Assembly (NCBI RefSeq): GCF_905220565.1
Contig: NC_059401.1
Coordinates: 2,629,001 to 2,693,000, forward strand
Direction of reading: 5' to 3'
Source: Melitaea cinxia
Lineage: Eukaryota; Arthropoda; Insecta; Lepidoptera; Nymphalidae
Length of the DNA: 64,000 nucleotides
The notes below the pieces were generated by a model, which had not been told where the DNA came from, ran no database searches, and saw only the letters and a list, made by a program, of their open reading frames with translations. The position numbers and the translations under genes are program-made. This document shows positions 1-12,290 of the stretch, one piece after another (the stretch's first letter is position 1; each line of letters opens with the position of its first letter).

Positions 1-1762
1 TTGCTATTTACGCTTCTTAAATATCAGCTTCTCTGTCAAATCACAAGATTACAAAGAAGCTTTTATTTACATTTTTACATAGCAATGCCTAAGCTTATGT
101 GTCCACCTGGACAAACATACATTTAAAGTTCAAATAATAATAAAAAATCAAAGAGAATAATTATATGACTAAGTTAAGGTTGCTAACACTTAAGATGTAG
201 CAATTTTTAAATTGACTGTTGTTTTTGCCACTTGGAATTTTTGTTTTTGTTAGTTTTTCTTTTATTTTTTTTTTGTTTCGACGTTCGTTGAGTGTGTATT
301 CCTTATGGCGAAACAAATATTTGTATTTCAGTCCATTTCATAATCCTTAAGATAAATAACCCCACGTATTTATTACATACATACATACGTACATTGTTGT
401 ACAATATTCGACCCATTTTTATTATACTAACATAGGCAACGCTAATTATTGTAATATTCCTTGTAATACAGACCATGTAACCTACTTTTACAATGATAAC
501 AAAGACAATATAATTTTTTTTATCTGTGCTATAATTTAGACAGAAATGGCTCATTTTTTTATTCTAGACGTTGTTTCTATGGCTGTGTTGACCTATAGAC
601 ACAAGGTCAACTGTGTAGGGGCTCCGCATTCCTATGGGGCCCTCTGTCTGGAAGGGAAAATAGATTCAATCTAACTTTGAAACGAATGTAATGAAGCTAG
701 GGTTATACTGATATTATAAATTAGTCATTTGCCTTAAATATACGTTAACAGTAGTTGTAGGTATATATAAGTTTATAATAATGCGGCGTAGCGTAGGTTT
801 ATTTTTCAACTACAAACTCATGGATCCTTTATTTTCAATGCGGTATAGACATTATTTAAATTATTATGAATTTTATTTTGTAAGCTTAAAATTTTATGTC
901 ATAATTTTTTTACTTAAATATTTATCAAAATGTACTTCATATTAACCTTTAGTTCATTTAAATGACCGTAAACAATTAATAAGCAAAAGACGGCTTGTGG
1001 GAATCTTTTATTTTTATTTTATTAACTATCTTTTATTTTTATTTTATTGACTGCGTAAGTAAAGAACATAAACCTTTTCATGTTATGTGTATTTACTCTC
1101 TGACATTAAATTTAAACATATATACTACATAATATTTTTAAGCTATTTAAAAATCAGTCAAAAAGACGCAGTACTTTAGATACGGTTTATAATTGAATTT
1201 AAACCACCCCCCCTTTTGTTTTTATTACCGTATAGATATTTTTTTTAATCGGAAAACAAACAATTACTCAAACACTTCTTTATTAAAATACGAGCTTCCC
1301 GCCCCGGTGTCTCACGGGTATTTAACATAAATTTCCAATCCCTAATTTTTTTTAAATAACTTCTTTCTCTGGAACTAAATCTGGCGGGCGACACCGGGTT
1401 CTTATATATTCAAAGAGCTAGGCTCTAGGATATTCGAGAAAGTTTGAGAATATTTTCTTTCTCACATCTTCTAGATTGTTCTCGACATTATCGTCCGCAA
1501 CAATAAGTTCTGCAGCTGTAGCATACGTAACAAAGGCGCGAAATTTAAAAACTGAAATTTTAAAATGTTTTTAGAACTAATTTGAATAACTACTATTATG
1601 AAAAGCCTTTATATCTTTAAAAACACGTCCTTTAGGTTAAAACGGGAAATTTCTTGTTCGAGGGGGGAAAGGGCTATCACACTATATAAGTCCATTTATC
1701 GTGCCGGGACTCCTTAAGTTTTATCGGCACGCACATTTTATCAACTTAGTTATATATAATGA
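1..1762. other. AT-rich stretch, no gene seen
   Basis: No exon, transposase or recognisable repeat end could be supported here. A short GC-richer patch near 580-650 looks like a decayed retroelement piece but has no readable frame. Confidence 0.5.
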
Positions 1763-2351
1763 CTAGTTGCTGCCCGCGACGTCATCTGCGTGAACGCTAT
1801 ACAGCACCAAAAATACCTACGATTATACCTTTTAAAATAACATTCATTTAACCGTTTCTACTTTACATTTCATATCTACAGAAAAATCTCAAAGATGGCG
1901 CTGCTTTAGAATTGTCTTGTCTATTTACATTCATTTAATTATGTTTATCGGCTTAGTTACTTATATTGCGTGATTTTTATAGTGTGAAGCTAGCTTATAT
2001 AGCATGGTTATTAACATAATAACAACAACATTCAAATATGCATCGTTAGACTACACGTTGTTACAAAATGCGTTAAAGAAATAAAGGTTCACTGCTCGTT
2101 CCCGGTAGGTGATAGCATGATAATATGTAGACTTTTTAATAATATTCGTGCCAAATTTGAAGTAAATCCATGCGTAACTGTTTGAGTTTATCCCGGACAA
2201 CAGGGGATACAGACAAACAGATAAACAGACAAAAATTCTATAAACTATATTTTTGGCTTCGGTATCGATTGTAGATCACAACCCAAGTATTATTTAAAAA
2301 AAAATTCAATGTACAGTTTTGACTTTCCTACCATTTTATTATATGTATAGA
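1763..2351 (-). mobile_element. Non-autonomous Helitron (589 bp)
   Basis: The plus strand reads A|CTAG followed by a GC-rich hairpin-like segment and ends in TATAGA|T. This is the reverse complement of a Helitron with 5' TC and 3' CTAG inserted between A and T. From about 1981 to the 5' end it is closely similar to the Helitron at 43677-44124, so the two belong to one subfamily. There is no coding capacity. Confidence 0.7.
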
Positions 2352-3089
2352 TAATGATAATTATATAAATAAAAAAACATAAATCTAATAATCTATAATC
2401 TCATAATTTTTGACAAATAAAAAAAATGTGTGTGTCAGCACCGACGCACGACTAGATATTACTCTTTCAGATCTACTCTATAGGCACAAAAAGGCTTAAT
2501 AGTCTAAGAAAAGGATTAATACCTTATCTAATAGTAAATAAGAAAATCCAATAACGCCATCTATCGGAACCCAATAGGGTTCCCGTAAACGTCTACGTTT
2601 ATCGGAACACAATAAGGTTCGGCGTTACGAGAAACGTAACGAGGTCATTCGTTCAGTAAATTTTACTCTTATGAAAATCGAATCTTAAAGAGTAAACTCC
2701 TAAAATGAAATTAAAAACATCTAGTAACCTAGCAGTTAAAACAGTTAAACTTCAAATAAATTATGTTTACATAAATTTTCTTAACTTTATTGGTAAATAT
2801 TAAATGTGGCATAATTTACTGTCTCTTACTTGTATCCAGGATACCTACGACGACGGTTTGGCGAAGTAGTCACGGCATCTGGCTGTAGAGATCACGGTTA
2901 TGACCATACAGATGTTTGCCCTGGTCTAAATTGTTTTGTTTGTTTTGTGTTTTTCTGTACCCCAATACAAGATGTCATTCTTATTTAGGCTCTTAAATGG
3001 TGGGGCGTTTATCTTTGTTCAATATATATTTATTGTTTTAAAATATATATTACATAATGATAAGATTGGTGTACAAACATAGGCTGGTT
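2352..3089. other. AT-rich stretch, no gene seen
   Basis: Nothing coding was found. Around 2550-2640 there is a short piece (CATCTATCGGAACCCAATAG) seen again near 29780, so it is probably a fragment of another interspersed repeat. Confidence 0.45.
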
Positions 3090-3420
3090 TATGTACGTGT
3101 ACGTGCTACGTTGTATGTTAGTACGTAAAGCCTCCTTTTTTTTACGTGGGGAAAATCCATCATGGACACCCTCCGGCGCGGGGGCGCCAGAGGGTTATGT
3201 CATACTCCTACTGACTAAAAAACCTCCACGTGTGAGCAGTCATCCGCCTGGGTGGGGCGAGATGGGGTCGCGCTAGCATTCGCCACCTCGCCCCAGGCGT
3301 TAGGCCCCGATTCCTCCGGGTCCCGGCATAATGGTGGGGGTGGCCTCGCTCGCAACAAGGCAACCCTTCAGACATGGGGTCATGTCGTCCCCACTACGTG
3401 CAGCCTCCTACTACAGGTAT
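3090..3420. mobile_element. GC-rich retroelement-like block
   Basis: A sharply GC-rich block in AT-rich surroundings contains motifs such as TTTACGTGGGGAAAATCC. I associate these with untranslated or ORF1 regions of lepidopteran non-LTR retrotransposons. The short open frames here (61-66 codons) match no domain I recognise. The family assignment is inference. Confidence 0.35.
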
Positions 3421-3789
3421 TAACATACTCAAAAGGGGTTTTTGATATATAAAATCTCTGAAAGAGATTTCTAATCAACTCATGGACAAGAGAATAATTT
3501 CGTATAACAACCTTAACCTTTTCTTAGTATATCTTAAAATTAAGGGAAAATAATAATAATATTTATTCTTATATTCAAATTAATTAAATCGAACAGATTC
3601 GAAACTACAAACTGCGAAGTTAGTAAAATATTCGTCAGAATTATTTTTCAAGTCAGATACGGTTTCTGTTGTTTATACTGAACTTTATTGAAGTGGAGAG
3701 AATGTCAAATGTCAAGTTATTTTGACTTTTCTCTGTTCAACTTAAGTCTAGCGCTCGATATTATTTCAGACAATAGCTAATTTTATATT

Positions 3790-3965
3790 TTACAATACAA
3801 TACAATAAAATATACTTTATTGTACAACCAGAAACAATACATGTAACATAAAAATATGGAGGAAAAAAAATATCCAAAAAAAATAAATGTACAAAAGGTG
3901 GTCTTACCGCTAAAGAGCGATCTCTTCCAGACAACCTTTAGAAAAAAGCCATGAATATAAAGCGG
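3790..3965 (-). mobile_element. 5'-truncated LINE 3' tail
   Basis: Read on the minus strand it runs from a GGTTGTCTGGAAGAGATCGC-type segment to an AATAAAGTATATT-like end. The same 3' tail recurs at 5715-5850, 10770-10895, 26755-26880 and 30420-30545. It also follows reverse-transcriptase C-terminal coding at 34279-34590, which links it to a non-LTR retrotransposon family. Confidence 0.6.
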
Positions 3966-5002
3966 CATAGAGGTGAACTTTAAAATTACTTTGTTATTTA
4001 AGTGTTTAATTAAAATATATTCTGAAATAAACTGAAACAGCTTTCATACATGTACGGTTCCAAAGAGGTCAATGGTCCGTCTGCTGTCGTAGTCTATGCC
4101 TGATCGTCTGCAACACCAAGAATATGCTACAAACGCGTTGGCGACTCTACCCCCGCTGTCAACACAACGCATCATACGAAGGTCTGGCTACCGTCTTCAC
4201 TCATAATTATTATTTGTTTGCCATCTTCAATAATTATCAGATATTCAACCCGTCGTCCTACTACAAATTTTGAGCAAGAGATTTACTATTGTGCTGTTGT
4301 GCTCTACCTCTACTATTTTACTGTTGTGCTCTACCTCTTTGGTATAATAAACTTAAAAATAAGGATAGTTCTCTTAAAACAGTTGTTCGTGGACCCACAG
4401 GTTCCCTTAGAAGCTTCCGAAGTGGTCCGCAAAAACAAACTTTATCGCCAAACAGTTTGCGATCAACGGCAAACTAGATTACTAGACGCTTTGTCTAAAG
4501 GTCCCCTCACAAGAATGTTATGCTGAAATCGTTTGCGAAGCTGACACACTTGTCAGATTCAATAGGTCTATATCAAGCTACGCTTTGAGATATCGATATC
4601 GCCAGAACTCGATTGGCAAGTGATTTGATTGTAGACACAAGTGAGTAAAAGAAATATAATATACTTGGAGTCAATATTTGTCATAATAAAAGCCTTTTGA
4701 AGGGATAACAAGCCATCACGATCTTGCACCGCATAAAGCCAGTGACTCAAATAATTCCATTCCAATTGATGCGTTATTGCTATTACAATTGTCTTACAAT
4801 GTTACTCTTTTGATTCAATGTTATTTCTATTATCATTGTGTTGGAATTAATCGAATAAAATAACTATTATTTTGCTCGCGGCATCGACAATTTTGGCTTT
4901 ACCGTTCTCCTATTAAAGCCTATGTCAATCAGTGATAATATTCTCCATAACATTTTTCAGGCAAAGGAGTTTTCAAATCGGTCCAGTAGTCTGTAGTTTT
5001 AA
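3966..5002. other. No gene; degraded repeat pieces
   Basis: Around 4060-4200 there is a weak minus-strand match to the poly(A)-tailed repeat best seen at 58320-58608. The rest is AT-rich with no supported feature up to the TTAA that bounds the piggyBac element. Confidence 0.4.
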
Positions 5003-5371
5003 CCCTATACTTGACATTGTGAACTTAAATGCACATTTATTTAAGGTTTTTTTTTTAATGGAATATTAACATCGAATCGCTTTAGTAAAAATTCAAAGTG
5101 ACTTCGTAGATGTTTCTTTACATAAGAAAAAGAAAATTATATCCCTCTCGTACACATATTGTCAGTGGTGAACAAAATGGCGAGCCGTCGGTCAACGCCT
5201 GCGCAACGCCCTGTAAGTATCTTATTTTATCTAAATATAATTAGGTTAAATGTATAAAATTGTTATAATTTTACTTTCTGAAAGCTTTATGCAATTATTT
5301 GGTGATATTATTTTTGAGCTATTTGTTTTGTATATATAGTAATTCACAATTTTTGTTATGTGTGCATTAAA

Positions 5372-5494
5372 ATACGCACTGCCTGGTTCACCGTGAATGA
5401 CTCAATATTTCTTGTGTATATTTAAATGCACACTGCCAACGTCACAGACTATAACTGTTTGTGAATGTTGTATCTTAAAGTGCACATTGCCTAC
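5372..5494 (+). repeat. Subterminal direct repeats of the piggyBac element
   Basis: Three related copies of a motif like TTAAAATGCACACTGCC lie at about 5372-5383, 5421-5437 and 5474-5492, inside the transposase intron. A further copy is inverted near the right end (GGCAGTGTGCAC, 7122-7133). Position and inversion suggest transposase-binding repeats; that role is inference. Confidence 0.6.
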
Positions 5495-5714
5495 TGTGCT
5501 ACTATATACTCAAGCCTTTGTTCAAACCGAGTTTTTTTTTTCACAATGCATGACAACAATTTATATTACCCGTTTCACCAAATCCCTATTCCTTAGCTTG
5601 CAACACTTTTCTTTCAGATGACTAGGAGTAGAAAAATCCTAGCTTTGATGCCTAAATGCGGAGTTAAGTCTGATGTGGAATCCAGCGAATCTTCAGAAAA
5701 TGAATCCCAGATAT

Positions 5715-5850
5715 TATTTATTATTTATTTTATACTTTATTGTACACCACAAATATATATACAAACAAAGCATAAAAATAGTTACAGACAGTGAAGTACA
5801 ATGGGCGGACTTATGGCTAATTAGCCATTTCTTCCAGACAACTCATAGAT
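5715..5850 (-). mobile_element. LINE 3'-tail insertion inside piggyBac exon 2
   Basis: The 136-bp piece matches the LINE tail at 30420-30545. It is flanked by AGATAT at 5709-5714 and 5851-5856, a probable 6-bp target duplication. It interrupts the acidic N-terminal region of the transposase, so it landed after the piggyBac element. Confidence 0.65.
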
Positions 5851-7279
5851 AGATATGTAGTCTTTATCAAGACATTTCAGAAGACAGTTCCTCTGTCCGA
5901 TCAGTAGCGTCTTCTGTCGAAAATGTAAACATCTCCGATACTGATGACTGTGAGTATCGAGAAATATACGCCATTGCTTCTGTCCATGAAGAGCCAAGAT
6001 TCAGACAAAAAACTGTCGATTCTACTACAAACTCACCTTCTATTCTTCTTCAAACTGATGCATCATTTGAAGAATGAGTACGGTATATTCTCTTTAGGTA
6101 CTATTAGGGCAAATCGACTTCGAGGGGTAGAGAAAAAATAACAAAGTGATAAGGATTTTAAGAAAAGGGGTAGGGGGGCTTTTGCTCAAGTCGTGTCTCA
6201 CGAACATAATATCGCTGTTGTAAAGTGGTTTGACAATAAGTTTGTTTTAGCTGCAAGTACTTATGTTGAAGCCCACCCTGTACAGAATGTAATGCGGTAC
6301 AAGAAAGAAGAAAAGAAGAAAGATCCAGTCACATGCCCAAATTTAATAAAGCACTATAACGGGAATATGGGTGGAGTTGATCTAGCCGACATGATAGTCG
6401 CTTTATACCGTACTGAGTTGAAAGGTCATCGTTGGTATTTAGTATCATTTTTACAGATTCTGGACATCTGCATCAATAATTTGTGGCTGCTGTATCGTCA
6501 TGAAAATAGTGGTAAACAAAAACTATTGTCACTCAAGAAGTTTCGAGTCGCATTATTTAGGCAACTGCGTTTATTTGAGAGGAGTTCTTCAAATCTACAA
6601 CCTGTTGCATTTTCCAAATTTGTGAGAAAAGTAAAAACGCCAGTTGCGGAGAGGCTTGATGACGCTACTCGTTACGACCTGACGGGACATCTTCCTACTT
6701 TTACGACAAAAGACAGGTGTAGAAACTGTACCAAACATCAAACCAAATGTTTTTGTCCAAAGTGTAACGCATGACTATGTATAGATGAAGGGTGAAATGG
6801 CTTTATGGATTTTCATACTAACAATAGTGATTAAGTTTTTTATATTTTTACACGGTAGATAGATAATTAAGTAAACTTTGATCTCAGAGTATTATGACTG
6901 CATTTTGCGATAAAAATTAATATAAAGTTTAACATTGTTTTTTTTTTAAAGTAGAACTATATGTGATAATTATGTCGCCACATACCGTACTCATAGATTT
7001 AGTTCCTAAAAATTCTCAAAACTTATTGATATGTTATAATTTAGAGACTTTTATTTCAAGTATTTTAAGAAATTCGTGTAATTTTTTATGTTTTGTTACT
7101 TTTTTAGTTTAGTGATCACATGGCAGTGTGCACATAAAGACACATAATATATCCTGAAAACTGAAATTCAGGGATTTTTTATTTTATTTTTCCTTACATC
7201 CTTTTAATCCAATTAAAGCAGAAAAGTAGCAAAAGTTTATTTTTTTTAAGTTAAAATTCTCTGCCAAGTATAGGGTTAA

Positions 7280-8597
7280 AACAAAGATTAAAGGTTTTGT
7301 TTACAAATAAAAAAAATCCTCTTTATATTATAAGCATATATATCTTATAAACTAAAGATGATAGACCATCGTTGGCTACTTTAGAATGTAAATAATTTAA
7401 AGTAATTTGAATATATTTATACATTTTTAAATAGGTACCTACATAACTTTTCGAAATTTTCCGGAGTATTTTTACTAAAAGCGCGTTATCTGTGCTCTCG
7501 CGCTGGTAGTGCGTTCAACTCCGACCGTGTCCGTCCGTCTGGTAACAGCCTGCCCTAATACGTGAGTTATACGGCCTCAGATATGAGGTTGGAGATATAA
7601 GGTAACAGGTAAACCATTTTGTCACCTATATCTAAATACCTAAGCTAAAATTATATTTTTAGGAAGTAAAATTTAGTTGATATTGAGAGAACGTTTGCAT
7701 ACAAATGTCTGTAAATCTGCAAGATGTCCACTTTGTCATTTAGTAAAATGAGGATAAAGAATAATGTTTAACGTAATTAAATTTAACAATGCCATATTTG
7801 GCTCGAAATAAGATCGTTAACATTTTTGTTCGTGGACATATGTAAGACCTACAGACAATGCTAACAAACTTTTTTTTTGTTTAATTTATATTATATTTTT
7901 TAACTGTTCATTACTTTAAAAACATTGTACACAAAGTTCAAGTGACAATTTTAACAACAAAATCAAAAGTTAAATGAGGTCAGTTTTAGTCGTTTACTAA
8001 ATTGTATCGCAGTTATCTTCTCGAATGTAGTTATATATTACTTATTGACGTAAAGTAGGTATAACTTTTTGTGGTTCAGTAGCTATGGGGAGACGCTGAG
8101 AAACGCCACATTCACTAACCTCAGATGATTGTGGTTGAGAATATCGCTACAACAAATATTGCGAGACATCTTAATTGAAATCTTGAAGTAATGGCATTAA
8201 AACGATATGAAATTCCAATTTAGAACGTGTAGGTATAATCACGTAATAAGCAGTCTTGTTTACGTAATATAATATGATGTATATTGTATATACATTTATC
8301 ATTTTATTTCATTCAATAACTTGTAGTGCTCGCAATTGGAAACAAAGCGCTTTATATGTTAGCACAATACATTATATATAAACATACATTTTTGATTGTA
8401 TAAAACTCTGGTAGTTGTAATACCTGGCGTACTTCGCATTGCAATTTTTTTCTTTTCATTATATCGAATTTATTTCTTTTGAACCCTTGACTTGACAATA
8501 AAGAACATAAAAAGTTATAATTATCCAATTTCGTAGTTGTTCGTAATTTATGCGCATACATATATTTCGGCTATTAAATTTTATATTTAATTTCGAT
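7280..8597. other. AT-rich stretch, no gene seen
   Basis: No exon or repeat boundary could be supported. Slightly GC-richer sequence at 7480-7560 was read in all frames without a recognisable product. Confidence 0.4.
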
Positions 8598-8715
8598 TTT
8601 AGAAGTTACACTTCTTTGGCGCTAGGGGAAAATGATGAGAGTAAATTTTCACGATGCGCGCGCACACCGTCACAAAAAACCGACACCCTGAAGTTAGGTA
8701 CTCAACGAAGAAGAA
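8598..8715 (-). repeat. Interspersed repeat with ACGATGCGCGCGCAC core
   Basis: The sequence from GAAGTTACACTTCTTT to GAAGTTAGGTACTCAAC recurs in inverse orientation at 12183-12290, with the same GATGCGCGCGCACACCGTCA core. It is probably a short MITE or MITE fragment; no clear target duplication was found. Confidence 0.55.
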
Positions 8716-9694
8716 GTTTTTTTTTTTTTTAATTATGTGATATATCCACAGGCTTATTATGCCCGTGCTTTTGTTATTCCATATATTATTATTATTATTT
8801 TTTTAACATACATCGGTACTTCACCGCAACTTTACAATCCTAGAAGCCTTAATAACTAGTCTACGAAGAAGAAGTTAGCAACTTGAAGTTAGCTAGCCAA
8901 TGACGTATAACTTTTTACGTGCGGTATAATCACACACTTTTTTGTATCGTTTATGGCATATGCCAGCATTTTGCTGCTATATAGGTATATTAATTTGTTG
9001 TAAGTAAAATAACAAGTTTTAAGTGCAATAACACATAAACAATATAATTAACTTTATCTTTTCGGAAACGTGATTCTAGAAAAAACTAGTTTTTGTATAT
9101 TACTTAATAAAACATTACCTAAAAACTTATCTTAAGTCGAAATTATTTTATATAATATATGTAATTAAGTGTATATATTTAGAGAGACTGTTTATAATCC
9201 AGTTTTGAATTCAAACGGCTTCTTTTAGGCCGGAGGTCGCCTTAACTGGGCCTGGCTCTGTTAGCAACAGGGCTTATTTTTTTTTGTTTATTTTCAGACG
9301 CCAGAGGATCAATGTGCTTTAGCTGTGTGGGCGTGTAATGTGCGTGCATATTACTTTATATAAGTCTATGCATTGTATTAACTTACATCTCAAGTACATA
9401 AATAGGTATAGGAGGTATAAAGTATGTCTAGAAATCAAGAAAGACATTGTTTTTGATTGTTTATTAAGTCTAGAACACGTTTTGTGTATAAAAAGTATAT
9501 ATTAGTATAAACAACAATAAACAATGTACCCAACGACCCACACAAAAATTCTTTCGCCAAACATTTGACCGACACACAACCTTATATTTGAAGCTCAAAC
9601 GATTGCACTGATCACTATTTCTAACCTGTAACGAATGATCATCAATAATTACAAGAATCACACAGATAAAAATTTATAGACGTTTTATATCACA
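8716..9694. other. AT-rich stretch, no gene seen
   Basis: It contains a T run at 8718-8730 and otherwise nothing supportable. A few short repeat-like pieces near 8860-8930 resemble the ends of the preceding repeat. Confidence 0.4.
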
Positions 9695-10015
9695 TTTTTG
9701 CATGTCTGCGTGTATTTATAGAGGTGGGCGTCGGGCGGCGCGACCTTGTGTCCGAGACGGCTCAACTGTAGCACACATTGATTTCACTCGAAAGTAAATT
9801 TAGCTTTTGTGATACATTACCGGTTTTGATACGTTATTGGTTAGTATTGTAGCGTCGGGGTGGCGATGGATAATGAACATGGTATAGGTATCGCGAAGTA
9901 TCTGTTGGTAGCACGCGTCGGTCCGCGCGCGACCGCCTGCTCGCCAATTTCGCACACTGATAAGTTCAATAAACTCTTCGCGTTTACGTACGAACCTAAT
10001 GGATGCGGTATGTAT
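9695..10015 (+). promoter_or_regulatory. GC-rich block, candidate promoter/5' exon
   Basis: This segment (CGTCGGGCGGCGCG, TCCGCGCGCGACCGC) is much richer in CpG than its neighbours and shows no match to the other repeats in the window. It ends in ATGGATGCG|GTATGT near 9996-10009, which could be a start codon followed by a splice donor. If so, the downstream exon must be far away; none was recognised. Alternatives are an unrelated repeat or chance. Confidence 0.25.
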
Positions 10016-10492
10016 ATATTTCCTATGATGATTTGATGAGTGGTAAATATTGTTAGGAAGTTAACATGCCAGTGTAAGTTGTTCTTGGGATTCTTTTACT
10101 GTTAGTAATTTTAATTTTAAACTGCTATTTATTAGAAATCTACTAAAAATCGTGTAAGCAAAAGTAACGTGGATTACAAATTTTTTTATTATTATACGTA
10201 GGTTTTTTAATTGTAATTTCTCAAAAGTGATAAAAATTAATATTTTGTTGATGAAAAAATTAAGATTTTTGAACAAATAAAACTTATACTTAGAAAAGGT
10301 AAAATGCAGATTTGTTTTAGAACGAATTTCTTATAAATATATATGAGTAAATTATATTATGCTTTTAGAGCTAATTGTGACGAAAAGCAATAAATTTAGT
10401 ACAAATGGTAAAAGTTATGTATACAAATAAATTAATAAAAGAAACATTTATCTATCTTTATTGTACGTCAGATACTATAGTAACTAATGCTT

Positions 10493-10493
10493 G

Positions 10494-10533
<40 letters not shown>
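10493..10533. repeat. (TA)n microsatellite
   Basis: About 20 uninterrupted TA units adjoin a LINE fragment. Confidence 0.9.
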
Positions 10534-10536
<3 letters not shown>

Positions 10537-10680
10537 GCAAGCGTACGGCTCACCTGATGGTAAGCAATTACCGTAGCTTATAGATGTCTGCAACACAAGA
10601 ACCATAACAAGCTCGTTGCCCATATCCCCAACCACCTTATCCCCAATTTCATTTTGAGCAGGACATTTCCTGCTGTGCTT
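10534..10680 (-). mobile_element. Poly(A)-tailed retroposon fragment
   Basis: On the minus strand it matches the repeat best preserved at 58320-58608, ending in the ACCATCAGGTGAGCCGTACG-type segment. Confidence 0.6.
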
Positions 10681-10769
10681 GTGTGCCAAAATTTAATTAT
10701 AACCAACCACAAAAAATAAAATATTTCCTGTAGCTTTTTAGGAATGAAAATTTATAGTAAAAATAATGT

Positions 10770-10895
10770 TATTATCTTTATTGCAATCAAAAATACACGT
10801 AGAAACATAACAATATACACAGAGGAAAAGTTATCTCTGACAAAAGAGATTTCTTCCAGTCAACCCATGATCATGAGTAAGTGTTTCATATAGGG
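10770..10895 (-). mobile_element. 5'-truncated LINE 3' tail
   Basis: It contains the TCTGACAAAAGAGATTTCTT and CCAGTCAACCCATGA segments in reverse orientation, ending in an AATAAAG-like terminus. It is the same family as 3790-3965. Confidence 0.55.
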
Positions 10896-12182
10896 AGGCA
10901 AACAGTGCAAGAATAGCAAAAAAAAAAACGATGGTAAAAATGCCAAAATGAATTACACATAGTATGCGATACATGTTATCTAGTGATCATGCTATCTATC
11001 TTGACACGGAAAAATATTTTTTTTAATAACAGAAGTGATACTTTTTTATTATTATTAGTGGTCGCTTAGTAGTTGGAATTCGACCGTAATTAATTTAAAT
11101 TATAAGTTTGAACATAATAATATTTTGTTGTCAAAGACTTTTGAGATTATATATATTACAATATTTTAGAAAGAAAGAAAGAAAGAAAGACATTTATTTG
11201 AGACACATACATTGCTTACAGACATACAACAAACACAATGAGAGCACAAATACATTAAAAAAGTAAAAAAAAAGTTAAAATTAAGTAAAAATGTAACTAA
11301 AAATTTATATAATTGATTTAAAATAAGAAAAGTAAAATTTTATCAAATAAAAAAATTAAAATTAAAAATAAAGCGAAAAGAGTAATAATAAAAAAGCAAC
11401 ATTTAAGAGATACAGCGCAAGCAGCAAGCAGCATTTTAGAGATACTTCTATAATAATAATCACAAGAGTAGGTATATATGAGTGTGTGTGTGTGTCAAAT
11501 ATATGGTAGTATTGTTTTTTTTTTATTGATTTAATATTTTTTTTATACATAATTAAGAAAAATTAACAATATGCACTACTTTTCCTATAAACTACCAGTG
11601 TACTCCTCAATTATCATAATTTTCGTGAAAAAGAGTACAAGTTTTTGCTTCACGTATTAATATATTATTATTAGAAATATTTAACTTATTTTTCAGTATA
11701 ATAACAGTGTAAATATGCGCTTCGAAATAATAATAATACAAAACCATTCATTAAATTTTTTATATTCTTCTTGTTCATAATATTAAAAAAAAAACTACGT
11801 AAATGACAATTGTCTATATATCATCTTTTATTTGTTTTTAAAGTAGGCATTTAGTCCAGTGGCGAGGTCAAAACCACCTATTTGATGAACCATCCATTAT
11901 TAGATGAGCCAATTTTCTCACATCAACGTTCCACACCCACATACACATCCAAATTGTATTCACACAGTCCAGCCCAGTCTCGTTTCGCCAACTGTTGACA
12001 TCTTTTTATTAAATGAAACACTTTATTGGTAACTAATTAATTCAATAAATTGGTACAACAATTGTTGTTGTCTACGAAATTGTTAATAAAACAATATCGT
12101 TACTTAATAATGAAACAAAAAAAAAGTCTGTGTACTTATGTACGCACGTAATAAGTTAATTTCACATTGCTAACATTTTTGT
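10896..12182. other. AT-rich stretch with microsatellites, no gene seen
   Basis: It includes (GAAA)n at 11168-11191 and a short (GT)n near 11480. No exon was recognised. A moderately GC-richer patch at 11850-12000 gives no readable product. Confidence 0.45.
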
Positions 12183-12290
12183 TGAGTAGCTAACTTCAGA
12201 GTGTCGGTTTGTTACGTGACGGTGTGCGCGCGCATCGTAAAAAATTACTCTCAAAATTTTTCCGTCAAAGAAGTATAACTTCAAAAATAT
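12183..12290 (+). repeat. Interspersed repeat, inverse copy of 8598-8715
   Basis: It shares the GACGGTGTGCGCGCGCATCG core and flanking sequence with the copy at 8598-8715, read on the opposite strand. Confidence 0.55.

Larger units (their letters stand above)
5177..6774 (+). pseudogene. piggyBac-like transposase (PGBD family), disabled
   Basis: It would catalyse cut-and-paste transposition at TTAA sites. Exon 1 (5177-5212, 12 codons) ends at a GTAAGT donor. A second exon starts at 5618 after TTTCAG and encodes an acidic N-terminal region rich in Ser and Glu. A LINE tail interrupts this exon at 5715-5850. After about 6076 the frame jumps directly to a segment reading NEYGIFSLGTIRANR, which implies loss of roughly 300 residues, including the first catalytic aspartates, and a frameshift. 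An in-frame TAA lies at 6139-6141. The C-terminal part (6142-6774) is otherwise open and well preserved. It has VVKWFDNK, the MGGVDLAD motif carrying the last catalytic Asp, and a Cys-rich end with RCRNC and CFCPKC. Domestication is unlikely, because the element termini are intact and the frame is broken. Confidence 0.9.
5003..7275 (+). mobile_element. piggyBac element with decayed transposase, TTAA-flanked
   Basis: Both ends are exact. The left end begins CCCTATACTTG right after TTAA at 4999-5002, and the right end is CAAGTATAGGG right before TTAA at 7276-7279. That gives an 11-bp perfect terminal inverted repeat, the piggyBac-type CCC start and the TTAA target duplication. Length is 2273 bp. 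Subterminal copies of TGCACACTGCC lie inside the left end and one is inverted near the right end (7122-7132). The transposase inside is disabled, so the element is non-autonomous now but could in principle still be moved by a related transposase. It also carries a 136-bp LINE-tail insertion. Confidence 0.9.

Noticed and set aside
6193..6774. Domesticated piggyBac-derived gene
   Set aside because: No start or promoter, a stop upstream, and element ends still intact; simple decay is the better reading.
10493..10533. Short regular repeats as a CRISPR-like array
   Set aside because: Plain TA microsatellite in a eukaryotic genome; no spacers.
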